This document shows, in pieces, positions 33,325 through 41,912 of a DNA stretch of 42,766 nt. The notes under the pieces are model-generated. The model had not been told where the DNA came from. It did no database searches and worked only from the letters and a program-made list of their open reading frames with translations. The stretch's first letter is position 1. Every line of letters begins with the position of its first letter. The translations under genes and the position numbers were made by a program. Origin of the DNA: Gammaproteobacteria bacterium (GTDB taxonomy: Bacteria > Pseudomonadota > Gammaproteobacteria > Acidiferrobacterales > SPGG2); assembly GCA_029861845.1 (NCBI GenBank), contig JAOTYM010000023.1, forward strand, positions 1-42,766, in the 5' to 3' direction.

Positions 33325-35388
33325 GTGGGTTGGACGATTGGCGTCGATGTGGGTGGTACGTTCACTGATTTCTACGCCCTCAATGAGGACACCGGCGCCA
33401 TGCGGGTGGCAAAGCGCCCGTCAACCCCGGACAACCCGGCCCATGCCATCCTCGCCGGCTTGGACGAGCTCGCGCACCAGCACGATATAGACCTCGCGCA
33501 GGTACATCGCCTTTCCCACGGGACAACCGTGGGCACCAACGCCCTCATCCAGCGGCGCGGCGGCCGCGTCGCTTTGATCACGACCCGCGGCTTCCGTGAC
33601 CTGCTGGAGATCGGCCGTCAAACGCGGCCGCATATGTACAATCTATATAAAGACTACCCGCCGCCGTTGGTGCCCCGCCAGCATCGATTCGAACTCTCCG
33701 AGCGAATAATGGCCGAAGGACAAGTCCTACAGCCGCTAACCCCGCCAGCGATAGCGGCGGCCGTCGCCGCCATACGCGACACCAATGCCGATGCGTGTGC
33801 GGTGTGTTTGTTATTTGCCTACATAAATCCCGAGCACGAACGCACCGTAGCGCAAGCGCTGCGCGCAGCCTGCCCCGATTTGAACCTTTCACTTTCGTCT
33901 GAGGTACAGCCTGAGTTCCGCGAGTATGAACGCTTTTCGACAACCGTGCTGAACGCCTACATGCAACCGATAATGGCTGACTATATGGCAAAGCTGGAAA
34001 CAAGCTTGTCCGAATCGCTGCCGGCGGCCACGTTCGGGATCAATCAATCGAGTGGTGGTCTTATGTCACCCGATAGTGCGCGTCGCTTTCCGGTGCGCAC
34101 TGCCCTCTCCGGGCCGGCGGCGGGGGCGGTGGGTGCGGTGCACGTTGCCCGTTCCGCCGAGCGCGCCAATGTCATCACGCTGGATATGGGCGGTACTAGT
34201 GCTGACGTCGCATTGATTCGCGACTACCGGGCTGATGTGTCCTTCAACCGCGAGGTGGCAAGCTTTCCCATACGCCTGCCGATGGTGGATATTGAGACCG
34301 TCGGCGCCGGTGGCGGCTCTATTGCTTGGTTTGATCGCGATGGCCTGCTCAAAGTAGGCCCCACTAGTGCGGGGGCTGACCCGGGTCCAGCCTGTTATGG
34401 CCGCGATGGCACAGACCCTACCGTCACCGATGCCAATCTGGTACTTGGCCGTTTGTCCCCCGATGGACTACTCGGCGGGGCAATGGCCTTAAATCTAGGC
34501 CTTGCCCAACGTTCGTTCGTCCCCATTGCATCGCGACTCGGCTTTTCCGTCGAGCGTACCGCCCACGGCGTGCTTGGTATTACTGTCGCCAACATGGTGC
34601 GCGCCATCCGTACGATCTCGGTCGAACGCGGGCATGACCCGCGTCAGTTTTCGCTCATGCCGTTTGGTGGTGCCGGGCCGCTGCATGCGCGCGATGTCGC
34701 CGCCAGTCTAGGTATCCGCGAAATTCTGGTTCCCCCTGCACCGGGGATCGTGTGCGCAGAAGGACTAATCGTGTCGGATCTCAAGGAGGATTTCGTAGTC
34801 AGTCATCGTACCGGTATCGAAGATGCCAACCTTCGACAGATCCGTGAGTACGCTACCGGCTTGAGTACCAATGCTATGCGCTGGTTTGACGCAGAGAGGA
34901 TTCCACCGGAAGGACAAAATCTCGAACTTAGTCTCGACATGCGCTATGTCGGTCAGAATTTCGAATTGGCGGTACCCATTATGTCTGGTGCAGCCTTAAC
35001 ACCAGATTCGATACCCGATGCGATAGGATTGCGTAAACGTTTTTTTGATGTTCATGAAACCGCCTATGGTTATCACAACCCACACGACGCCGTCGAAATA
35101 GTGAACTATCGCCTCACCGCGCGTGGGCGCCTACATCGTTTCGAAATAAAGAAGCACAAACCTAACGGTGTTTCTCCACAACCTATAGGTGCGCGGCCGG
35201 TTTACTTCTCGCCAGATGCCTCAGTAGAAAGTAAGGTGTACGAACGCAGCAGCCTGAGTGCCGGTCAAATGATCGAAGGCCCGGCGATTATCGAGCAACT
35301 CGATACCACCACCCCTGTCTATCCGGGTGATCACGCCAGCGTGGACGCCGTTGGCAACATACTAATATCCTTATCGAGTGAATCATGA
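33325..35388 (+). CDS. hyuA: Hydantoinase/oxoprolinase family protein HyuA
   Basis: A 687-residue large subunit of the ATP-dependent hydantoinase/oxoprolinase family. GTG start at 33325 behind AAGGGGAT. The N-terminal phosphate-binding region is IGVDVGGTFTDFYAL; a second actin-fold motif is VITLDMGGTSADVALI; then VGAGGGSIAWFD and SAGADPGPACYGR. The enzymes couple ATP hydrolysis to opening of cyclic amides: 5-oxoproline, hydantoins, N-methylhydantoin. It overlaps hyuB by ATGA, so the two are translated together. Length and pairing rule out acetone carboxylase, which needs a third small subunit. With the M20 gene before it, N-carbamoyl acid formation and cleavage is likely; N-methylhydantoin from creatinine is one candidate substrate. 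Confidence 0.93.
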   Translation: MGWTIGVDVGGTFTDFYALNEDTGAMRVAKRPSTPDNPAHAILAGLDELAHQHDIDLAQVHRLSHGTTVGTNALIQRRGGRVALITTRGFRDLLEIGRQTRPHMYNLYKDYPPPLVPRQHRFELSERIMAEGQVLQPLTPPAIAAAVAAIRDTNADACAVCLLFAYINPEHERTVAQALRAACPDLNLSLSSEVQPEFREYERFSTTVLNAYMQPIMADYMAKLETSLSESLPAATFGINQSSGGLMSPDSARRFPVRTALSGPAAGAVGAVHVARSAERANVITLDMGGTSADVALIRDYRADVSFNREVASFPIRLPMVDIETVGAGGGSIAWFDRDGLLKVGPTSAGADPGPACYGRDGTDPTVTDANLVLGRLSPDGLLGGAMALNLGLAQRSFVPIASRLGFSVERTAHGVLGITVANMVRAIRTISVERGHDPRQFSLMPFGGAGPLHARDVAASLGIREILVPPAPGIVCAEGLIVSDLKEDFVVSHRTGIEDANLRQIREYATGLSTNAMRWFDAERIPPEGQNLELSLDMRYVGQNFELAVPIMSGAALTPDSIPDAIGLRKRFFDVHETAYGYHNPHDAVEIVNYRLTARGRLHRFEIKKHKPNGVSPQPIGARPVYFSPDASVESKVYERSSLSAGQMIEGPAIIEQLDTTTPVYPGDHASVDAVGNILISLSSES

Positions 35389-37082
35389 CAGATATCAAAC
35401 TTGATCCTATCGGCTTGGAGATCATCTTTAATGGGCTGCGGTCCGTTACCGACGAGACCTACGTCGCGCTCATGAAGTCGGCCTACTCCACCAATATCAA
35501 GGAACGACACGATCACTCGACTGCAATCATGGATCCGAATGGCCGTCTAGTCGTGCAGGCAGTCGAATCGCTACCGATACATATCGCCTCGATGAGCGGG
35601 TTAATGACAAGTTTGCTAGATAAATACGGCCACGATATTCGGGAGGGCGATATCTTCGTTGCCAACGACCCCCATGTCGCCGGCGGTACGCATTTACCTG
35701 ATGTTAACATGGCGATGCCGGTGTTTATCGACGGTGAACTAACCGCCTTCATGTGTAATATCGCTCACCATGCCGACATCGGTGGCATGTCGCCTGGCAG
35801 CATGGCCGGCGGTATGTCGGAAATATATCAAGAGGGTCTACGGATTCCGGTTATCAAGCTATTCCGAGAAGGTGAGCTCCAGCAAGATATCCTTGACTTA
35901 CTTTTGTTGAACGTGCGGGTGCCACTTGAGCGCCGTGGCGATTATTTCGCGCAGATCGCCGCCTGTCGCCTAGGTCGACGTCGCCTCACGGAAGTGGTAG
36001 CCACACACTCCCTGCCAGTTGTACGCACAGCGTTCGATGAGATCATTCGACGCACCGAGGAACGTCTGCGCGATGCAATCAATGAGATTCCGGACGGTGT
36101 GTATGAATTCGAGGACGTCATGGATGGTGATGGACTGGCGACCTTCGACATCCCAATCCGTGTACGCATAACGGTTGAAGGTAGACGCATTCAGTTCGAC
36201 TTTGCGGGCACGTCAAAACAAGTGCCCGGCAATATCAACGTAACCATGAACGCCACCCAAGCTAGTGTCTGTTACAGCCTCAAGGCGCTACTCGATCCCG
36301 AGTTACCGAGCAACCAAGGCGTACTAGACGCAGCCGAAATTCTGGCCGAAAAAGGCACGATGTTAAACGGCGCCTTTCCCGCCCCAGTGGCGGCGCGCGC
36401 TCATACCTGCCAACGTATCGTCGATGTCGTATTGGGCGCCCTCGCCCAGGCCTTGCCCGACCGGGTGGTGGCGGCAGCAAACGGTGCCAACACAACAGCT
36501 GTGTTTGCCGGCGTCGACCCACGTAGCGGTGATGGTTATGTGTATCTGGAAACGCTGGGGGGCGGTATGGGCGCACGACCCATGAAAGATGGTAAGGACG
36601 GGGTTCAGGTCCATATCACCAACACCTCGAATCTGCCAGTAGAGGCGATTGAAACCGAGTACCCATTATTGGTCGAGGAGTATAGTCTGGTACCCGATTC
36701 GGGTGGCGCCGGTCGCTATCGCGGCGGTGCAGGACTACGCCGCGTGGTCCGCCCCGTCGATCATGATTGTAGCTTCAATGGTGTCGGTGAACGCTTTCGG
36801 CATCAGCCATGGGGTTTGTTCGGCGGGAAGGCTGGCGCGTCGGGCCACTTTTTTCTGCGTGAGGCCACCGGGAAAACTAGGCGGCTCGACGATAAGCCGT
36901 CGGATATCGTCGTTACGCCCAAAGACGCCGTCATTGTCGAAACGCCAGGGGCGGGTGGCTATGGCGCGCCGCACGAACGTGACCCAGAACAGCTTGCCGA
37001 TGATGCTCGCAGCGAGAAATTTAGCGCCGATTATATGAGCACAAATTACCACCAGGGCAAGACCAAGCGCCAACGCACGTAA
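35385..37082 (+). CDS. hyuB: Hydantoinase/oxoprolinase family protein HyuB
   Basis: A 565-residue partner of HyuA. Family segments are seen in order: LRSVTDETYVALMKSAYSTN, IKERHDHSTAIMD, VANDPHVAGGTHLPDVNM (the NDP-histidine motif), CNIAHHADIGGMSPGSM, GNINVTMNATQASVCYSLK, and EYPLLVEEYSLVPDSGGAGR with YRGGAGLRR. It starts inside the hyuA stop codon (ATGA) and ends 13 bases before the MttB-family gene. In this family HyuB forms the catalytic complex with HyuA. Nothing in the sequence fixes the substrate; hydantoins, 5-oxoproline or N-methylhydantoin are options. Confidence 0.94.
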   Translation: MTDIKLDPIGLEIIFNGLRSVTDETYVALMKSAYSTNIKERHDHSTAIMDPNGRLVVQAVESLPIHIASMSGLMTSLLDKYGHDIREGDIFVANDPHVAGGTHLPDVNMAMPVFIDGELTAFMCNIAHHADIGGMSPGSMAGGMSEIYQEGLRIPVIKLFREGELQQDILDLLLLNVRVPLERRGDYFAQIAACRLGRRRLTEVVATHSLPVVRTAFDEIIRRTEERLRDAINEIPDGVYEFEDVMDGDGLATFDIPIRVRITVEGRRIQFDFAGTSKQVPGNINVTMNATQASVCYSLKALLDPELPSNQGVLDAAEILAEKGTMLNGAFPAPVAARAHTCQRIVDVVLGALAQALPDRVVAAANGANTTAVFAGVDPRSGDGYVYLETLGGGMGARPMKDGKDGVQVHITNTSNLPVEAIETEYPLLVEEYSLVPDSGGAGRYRGGAGLRRVVRPVDHDCSFNGVGERFRHQPWGLFGGKAGASGHFFLREATGKTRRLDDKPSDIVVTPKDAVIVETPGAGGYGAPHERDPEQLADDARSEKFSADYMSTNYHQGKTKRQRT

Positions 37083-37095
37083 CGAGGAAACCCAC

Positions 37096-38625
37096 ATGAC
37101 AGTAGAACAAGGGCGCAGAGGCGGTCGCACGGCCCGGCGCAAGTTGCGCACGGCAACCCCTATCGTATCCATGCCCACGTTGGTGCGCGATATACCGGTC
37201 TATGAAATCCTCAATGAAGAAGGCGTTGAGTTGATCCATGATGGATCGATGAAAATTCTCGAGGAAGTCGGCATCGACTTTCGTGATGAAGAAGCCTTGG
37301 CTATCTGGAAACAAGCCGGCGCCGACGTACAAGGCCAACGTGTTCGCATTGCGCGCGAGCTCTTGATGAGCTTGGTCGCCAAGACGCCAGATATGTATAC
37401 CATGTACGCGCGTAATCCCGAACGCAACATCACAGTTGGGGGTTGCAACACAATATTCTGTCCGACCTATGGTTCTGCTTACGTTATCGACTTGAACAAT
37501 GAACGCCGCTACTCGACGTTGGAGGACTTACAGAATTTTCACAAACTCGCATACATAACACCGAGCCTACATATGACAGGCGGTATTATCTGCGAGCCCA
37601 TCGACATCCCGGTGCCGAAGCGTCACCTCCACATCGCCTATAGCATGCTCAAGTATTCTGACAAGCCTTTTATGGGCGCGACGACCGCGCGCGAACGTGC
37701 CCAAGATACGGTAGACATGGCCAAGATCGTATTCGGCGATGACTATTTGCAAAATCACACCGTCATGACCTCGGTGATTAATTGCAATTCGCCGTTGGTA
37801 TGGGATGAGACCATGCTGAACGCGTTGAAAATCTACGCGCGTAATAACCAGGCAGTGTTGTGTTCACCGTTTGTGCTCGCCGGTGCGAACACCCCCGCCA
37901 GTACCGCCGGGGCCCTTGCCCAACTCAATGCAGAGGCGTTGGCTGGCATCGCCTTTGGACAATTGGTGCAACCGGGTTCGCCAATGGTATACGGCAACTT
38001 CCTGACCGTGGTCTCTATGAGGTCCGGGGCTCCGATGTTGGGCACACCGGAAACGTGTCAGATGAATTTCATCATCGGTCAACTGGCGCGAAAGTATGGT
38101 GTGCCGTGGCGCTCCAGCGGCATGATTACTGGCTCTAAGGTGGTAGATGCCCAGGCCGCGTACGAATCAAACCTAACCATGTTTTCAGTTTTGCTAGCAG
38201 GCGCCAACTACGTCTTCCACGCCGCCGGTTGGAGCGAGGCAGGATTAACTGCGAGCTTCTCAAAGTTTGCGCTCGATGCGGAACAGATGGCAATGTTCTA
38301 CAAACTTGCAAAGCGGGTCAGCTTCGATGACTTCGAGGAGGCAATGGCGGCCGTACGCGAAGTTGGGCCCGGTGGTCATTACCTAGGCACCGCTCACACA
38401 CAAGAACATTTTCAGACTGCATTCTTTATGCCCGACTTGCTCGATAACAACAACTACGAGCAATGGTTAGCGGATGGTGCTAGCGACAGCAATACTAGAG
38501 GGCTTGCCGCTGCTAAGGCGATGCTCGAACGCTACGAAGAACCGACACTCGATCCCGGTATCGACGAAGCGTTGCGCGAGTTCATAGCGAAGCGGGAGCA
38601 CGAGCTTCCCGATGAAATGAGGTGA
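37096..38625 (+). CDS. Trimethylamine methyltransferase (MttB) family protein, no in-frame amber codon
   Basis: A 509-residue protein of the MttB superfamily. The start is ATG 37096 after GAGGAAA. Family features include EEVGIDFRDEEAL in the N-terminal part, NTIFCPTYGSAYVID, PLVWDETMLNALKIYARNNQ, LAGANTPASTAGALAQLNAE, and near the C-terminus AGANYVFHAAGWSEAGLTAS, the region around the pyrrolysine position of true MttB. No in-frame TAG interrupts it, so it belongs to the non-pyrrolysine group, which includes glycine betaine methyltransferase MtgB and other quaternary-amine demethylases. It should move a methyl group to a corrinoid protein; no dedicated corrinoid protein gene is adjacent. Position in the hyuAB operon suggests an N-methyl substrate. 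Confidence 0.9.
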   Translation: MTVEQGRRGGRTARRKLRTATPIVSMPTLVRDIPVYEILNEEGVELIHDGSMKILEEVGIDFRDEEALAIWKQAGADVQGQRVRIARELLMSLVAKTPDMYTMYARNPERNITVGGCNTIFCPTYGSAYVIDLNNERRYSTLEDLQNFHKLAYITPSLHMTGGIICEPIDIPVPKRHLHIAYSMLKYSDKPFMGATTARERAQDTVDMAKIVFGDDYLQNHTVMTSVINCNSPLVWDETMLNALKIYARNNQAVLCSPFVLAGANTPASTAGALAQLNAEALAGIAFGQLVQPGSPMVYGNFLTVVSMRSGAPMLGTPETCQMNFIIGQLARKYGVPWRSSGMITGSKVVDAQAAYESNLTMFSVLLAGANYVFHAAGWSEAGLTASFSKFALDAEQMAMFYKLAKRVSFDDFEEAMAAVREVGPGGHYLGTAHTQEHFQTAFFMPDLLDNNNYEQWLADGASDSNTRGLAAAKAMLERYEEPTLDPGIDEALREFIAKREHELPDEMR

Positions 38626-38635
38626 CGAGACTGGT

Positions 38636-39400
38636 ATGCGCTTCAAGGAGAAATCAGTCATTGTCACTGGCGGCGCCAGCGGTATCGGTCGTGCCATTGC
38701 AGAACAGTTTGCACAAGAAGGCGCGACGGTAGTGGTTGCCGACATCAACCGCGAATCGACGCAAGATGCGGTTGAAGCCATCTCTGCAAGGGGTGGGCGC
38801 GCTCTGCCGGTTAATGTGGATGTTAGCAATCCAAAAAGCGTCCAGGAAATGGTCGACACTACCGTCGATGCCAACGGTCGACTTGATATCATCGTTAACA
38901 GTGCCGCTGTCCCGAGCGTGTCGAAGATCATCGACATTAGTTTTGAAACCTGGAACAAAGTAATCAATATAAACCTGACCGGCACGTTTCTTTGTGCGCA
39001 GGCGGCAGCCCGATGTATGGTTGATGCAGGTAGTGGACGTATTATCAATCTGGCATCCGTCAATGGACAGCGGGCGATTACTGGTCGCGGTGCATACACG
39101 GCGGCTAAAGGCGGCGTCATCATGCTGACAAGGATCATGGCGGCGGAGCTCGGACCCGAAAACATAACGGTCAATGCCATCGCACCGGGTCCGGTCGATA
39201 CCGCGATGGTAGAGGAGATGCATACCGCTGCGACCCGTGAGGCTTGGTATCGCGCCCTGCCCATAAAGCGCTATGCCAAACCACAAGAAGTGGCCGATGC
39301 AACATTGTTTCTGGCTTCCGACGAGGCGCGCTATATCACCGGTCACGTACTCAATGTAGATGGTGGCTTTGATGCCACCGGGCTTTTGTTTGAGCTGTAA
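38636..39400 (+). CDS. SDR family oxidoreductase
   Basis: A 254-residue classical short-chain dehydrogenase starting 10 bases after the MttB-family gene. Cofactor site TGGASGIGRAI, an Asp after strand 2 (VVADINRES) that favours NAD(H), NSAAVPS in place of NNAG, catalytic Ser in INLASVNGQ and YxxxK in AYTAAKGG. The PG motif is NAIAPGPVDTAM. Substrate unknown; a hydroxy or keto intermediate in the methyl-amine or hydantoin pathway is a reasonable guess. Ends 21 bases before the GntR gene. Confidence 0.92.
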   Translation: MRFKEKSVIVTGGASGIGRAIAEQFAQEGATVVVADINRESTQDAVEAISARGGRALPVNVDVSNPKSVQEMVDTTVDANGRLDIIVNSAAVPSVSKIIDISFETWNKVININLTGTFLCAQAAARCMVDAGSGRIINLASVNGQRAITGRGAYTAAKGGVIMLTRIMAAELGPENITVNAIAPGPVDTAMVEEMHTAATREAWYRALPIKRYAKPQEVADATLFLASDEARYITGHVLNVDGGFDATGLLFEL

Positions 39401-39421
39401 AGATACTTAACGTATAGACAT

Positions 39422-40177
39422 ATGCCTCGGCGCAAAATAACCAACAATGCGACGAGTCGGCACGCCAAGGGTACCGGTGCCGCTTACGTATACAGTGAAC
39501 TACGGCAGGATATTCTCGATCTGTCGCTGGCACCAGGTTCAAATTTGGATGAGGCCGGATTGGTAGAACGATTCGGGATGTCGCGGACCCCGGTTAGGGA
39601 GGCATTGATTCGGCTTGCCGCAGACGGTTTGGTAACGCTTCTTCCTAACCGAGGCGCCATGGTGACAACCGTAGACCTGATGGAGTTCCCGCGCTACGTT
39701 GAGGCGCTAGACCTAGCGCAACGGGCTGTTTCACGTTTTGCCGCCCTGCGCCGTAGTCACGCCGAGCTACGAAGTATAGTTGCCGCCCGCGACGCCTTTG
39801 AACAAGCGACACGTAGCAAAGATTCACTGATCATGACTGCAAGAAATCGCGACTACCATGTCGCAATCGCTAGTGCTTCACACAATACGCATATCGCCGA
39901 GTTATATTGCCGGCTACTCGATGAGGGCATGCGCATGCTCCGCATCCCGTTTGCCTTTGACCCTGCCGGCAGTAATGGCGTAGAGCAGCACGTGGCAAAG
40001 ATTGTCAAGGAGCATAGGGCGATCACTGCTGCCATCAAAGCGCAGGATGCTGAGCGCGCAGAATTACTGGCCCATGCGCACACAGAACTTTTTCGCTCTC
40101 GTTTCCTTCAGTACTTAAACCAAAACCTATCTGATGATATCGATATCTCCTGGCCCAAGGAGGCAGCGAGACGATAA
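39422..40177 (+). CDS. GntR family transcriptional regulator, FCD-type
   Basis: A 251-residue regulator. The winged helix-turn-helix spans residues ~18-85 (YSELRQDILDLSLAPGSNL, LVERFGMSRTPVREALIRLA, a canonical GntR recognition helix), followed by an all-helical FCD domain with the metal-type Asp and His residues (NRDYHVAIASASHN, VKEHRAITAAI). FCD regulators bind carboxylate effectors and usually repress the operon they belong to. The TGTATACA palindrome at 33273-33280 is a plausible target. It is embedded in the operon and overlaps the next gene (TAATG), which ties its level to that of the enzymes. Confidence 0.93.
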   Translation: MPRRKITNNATSRHAKGTGAAYVYSELRQDILDLSLAPGSNLDEAGLVERFGMSRTPVREALIRLAADGLVTLLPNRGAMVTTVDLMEFPRYVEALDLAQRAVSRFAALRRSHAELRSIVAARDAFEQATRSKDSLIMTARNRDYHVAIASASHNTHIAELYCRLLDEGMRMLRIPFAFDPAGSNGVEQHVAKIVKEHRAITAAIKAQDAERAELLAHAHTELFRSRFLQYLNQNLSDDIDISWPKEAARR

Positions 40178-40473
40178 TGAGCCGTGCGACAGATCGTCGT
40201 TTTGGCAAGCGTGACGGTAGGCCGTTCACGTTCGTGTTTGAGCAACGTACAGTCGAGGCTTGGCCAGGCGAGAGCGTAGCGGCGGCGCTGCTGGCCGCCG
40301 ACGAGCGCCACCTACGGACGGCCGAAGACGGTGGTGCGCGTGGTGTCCTATGTGGTATTGGCGTCTGCTGGGAATGCCGCTGCGTGATCGATGGGCGTCC
40401 CAATACGCGTGCGTGTATGACGGAAGCCCGTCCCGACATGCAGGTGCGCCGCCAACGGGGCCTTTCTGAATGA
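40177..40473 (+). CDS. (2Fe-2S)-binding protein, small subunit of an amine dehydrogenase (SoxA/OoxA N-domain type)
   Basis: A 98-residue protein that begins at ATG 40177, sharing its first base with the GntR stop codon. It has the fold of the N-terminal 2Fe-2S domain of sarcosine oxidase alpha (here a separate protein): FTFVFEQRTVEAWPGESVAA, then the cluster cysteines in GVLCGIGVCWECRCVID with a fourth Cys in RACMTEARP. The cluster would pass electrons between the partner flavoproteins. It overlaps the next gene by ATGA. The same split is known in opine oxidases, hydrogen cyanide synthase and D-hydroxyproline dehydrogenase. Confidence 0.9.
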   Translation: MSRATDRRFGKRDGRPFTFVFEQRTVEAWPGESVAAALLAADERHLRTAEDGGARGVLCGIGVCWECRCVIDGRPNTRACMTEARPDMQVRRQRGLSE

Positions 40474-41912
40474 TGCCAACCATCTTAATTGTCGGTGCCG
40501 GCCCCGCTGGGCTGATGGCGGCCTGCGAGGCACACCGCCGTGGCGCTCACGTGATACTGATCGACGAGGCGTTACGTCCAGGGGGACAGATCTATCGTCA
40601 ACCAGCCCCCGCTCTCGGCCCCGCTGCCATCGGCCTGGTGACCGAGCGGCAACGCAAGAACACCATCCTTGAGACCTTCGCATCCATTGCCAACGATATT
40701 GATTACCGACCCAACACGACCGCTTATGCCATCTATGCAGGACCGGAGGTCCATATCGCTCACGGCGAGCAATCAGAGGCGCTAAGGCCGGATGGGCTGA
40801 TTCTGGCCCCGGGGGTCAGCGAACGCGCGGTACCGTTCCCCGGCTGGACCCTGCCAGGGGTTCTGTATGCGGGTGGCACCCAGGCACTACTAAAGGCGCA
40901 ATACGTCAAGGCCGGCGACGATGTCGTGGTCGCCGGCGCCGGCCCGCTTCCGGTGGTGCTCGCGGCTCAGCTGGTAGAAGCAGGGGCCAGGGTTCATAGC
41001 GTAGCGCTGTTACATCCGATGCGACGCATGACCCGCAAACCTTTGTCACTATTGGCAGGCCGTGCGGTTGTTCGTGAAGGATTCGAGTACCTCAAGATCC
41101 TAAGGCGTGCCGGCGTCAATGTGCTTCAAGAATGGATGCCGCTGCGCGCCGAAGGCAAAGAAAGGCTCGAATGCGTCAAACTCGTTCGTCACGATGGCAG
41201 TGGGCGGCCTTTGTCACATAGCGAACGTCGCATCGAGTGTGATTTGCTTGCCATTAATTTTGGCTTCACTGCCAATAGCGAGCTTGTAAGCATGGCGGAT
41301 GCAGACCTTATATATGATCCCGAGCGTGGTGGTTGGTTGCCGCTAGTGGATCGTTTTTGTCGCACATCGGTGGCTAACATATTCGCTGCCGGTGATGGTG
41401 CTGGCCTCGGTGGTGCTTGGGCGGCGGCGGCGGAAGGGCGTATTGCCGGCGCCGCTGCAGTTCAGAGCGCACAAAACAACGCCTTGGAATCCCTGAATCG
41501 GGAACTCGCCGCTGATTTCTTACAACGGGATCGTCACAAAAAATTCCAGTTAGCCGTTCGTGAAACGCTGCGCCTACCACCCGCCGTATGGTCATGGGCC
41601 GATCCTGACACCATCGTCTGTCGGTGTGAGGGAGTTTGCAGCGATCGCCTGCGACAAGCGATGGCTGACGGACACGTCACCCTGGATTCGATAAAGCGCA
41701 ACACACGGGCCGGCATGGGATGGTGCGGGGGACGCACATGCCTGTCAGCCGTTGCCGCGCTCATAGCCGATGGTCACCCATCATCGTCAATCAAGGCGAT
41801 GACGCCGCGCCCACTGGCGAGGCCCGTTTCGATAGCAGCCTTGGCCCAACACCGAGCACAATCCGACGTGGCCAACACCGCAACTAGCGGAAAGTTGGCG
41901 GCCCAAACATGA
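40470..41912 (+). CDS. FAD/NAD(P)-binding oxidoreductase with C-terminal BFD-like [2Fe-2S] domain
   Basis: A 480-residue subunit. The N-terminal FAD site is ILIVGAGPAGLMAACEA, with the second dinucleotide site VVVAGAGPLPVVLAAQL at mid-length and IFAAGDGAGLGGAWAAAAEG near the C-terminal FAD part. The last ~90 residues hold a BFD-like cluster domain with cysteines in IVCRCEGVCSD and GWCGGRTCLS. This layout is that of the alpha subunit of opine oxidase, HcnB and the alpha chain of D-hydroxyproline/proline dehydrogenases. It overlaps its neighbours on both sides by four bases, so the three subunits should be made in fixed ratio. Substrate unknown. Confidence 0.92.
   Translation: MMPTILIVGAGPAGLMAACEAHRRGAHVILIDEALRPGGQIYRQPAPALGPAAIGLVTERQRKNTILETFASIANDIDYRPNTTAYAIYAGPEVHIAHGEQSEALRPDGLILAPGVSERAVPFPGWTLPGVLYAGGTQALLKAQYVKAGDDVVVAGAGPLPVVLAAQLVEAGARVHSVALLHPMRRMTRKPLSLLAGRAVVREGFEYLKILRRAGVNVLQEWMPLRAEGKERLECVKLVRHDGSGRPLSHSERRIECDLLAINFGFTANSELVSMADADLIYDPERGGWLPLVDRFCRTSVANIFAAGDGAGLGGAWAAAAEGRIAGAAAVQSAQNNALESLNRELAADFLQRDRHKKFQLAVRETLRLPPAVWSWADPDTIVCRCEGVCSDRLRQAMADGHVTLDSIKRNTRAGMGWCGGRTCLSAVAALIADGHPSSSIKAMTPRPLARPVSIAALAQHRAQSDVANTATSGKLAAQT

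Noticed and set aside
33325-37082. Acetone carboxylase for the HyuA/HyuB pair
   Set aside because: That enzyme needs a third small subunit gene next to the pair; the next gene is MttB-family. Lengths fit hydantoinase/oxoprolinase.
37096-38625. Pyrrolysine-containing MttB
   Set aside because: The frame is open throughout with no in-frame TAG where the amber codon lies in true MttB.
38467-39346. Two long minus-strand frames opposite the second SDR gene
   Set aside because: The plus strand has a full SDR with cofactor and catalytic motifs and good spacing in the operon; the antisense frames have no recognisable motif.
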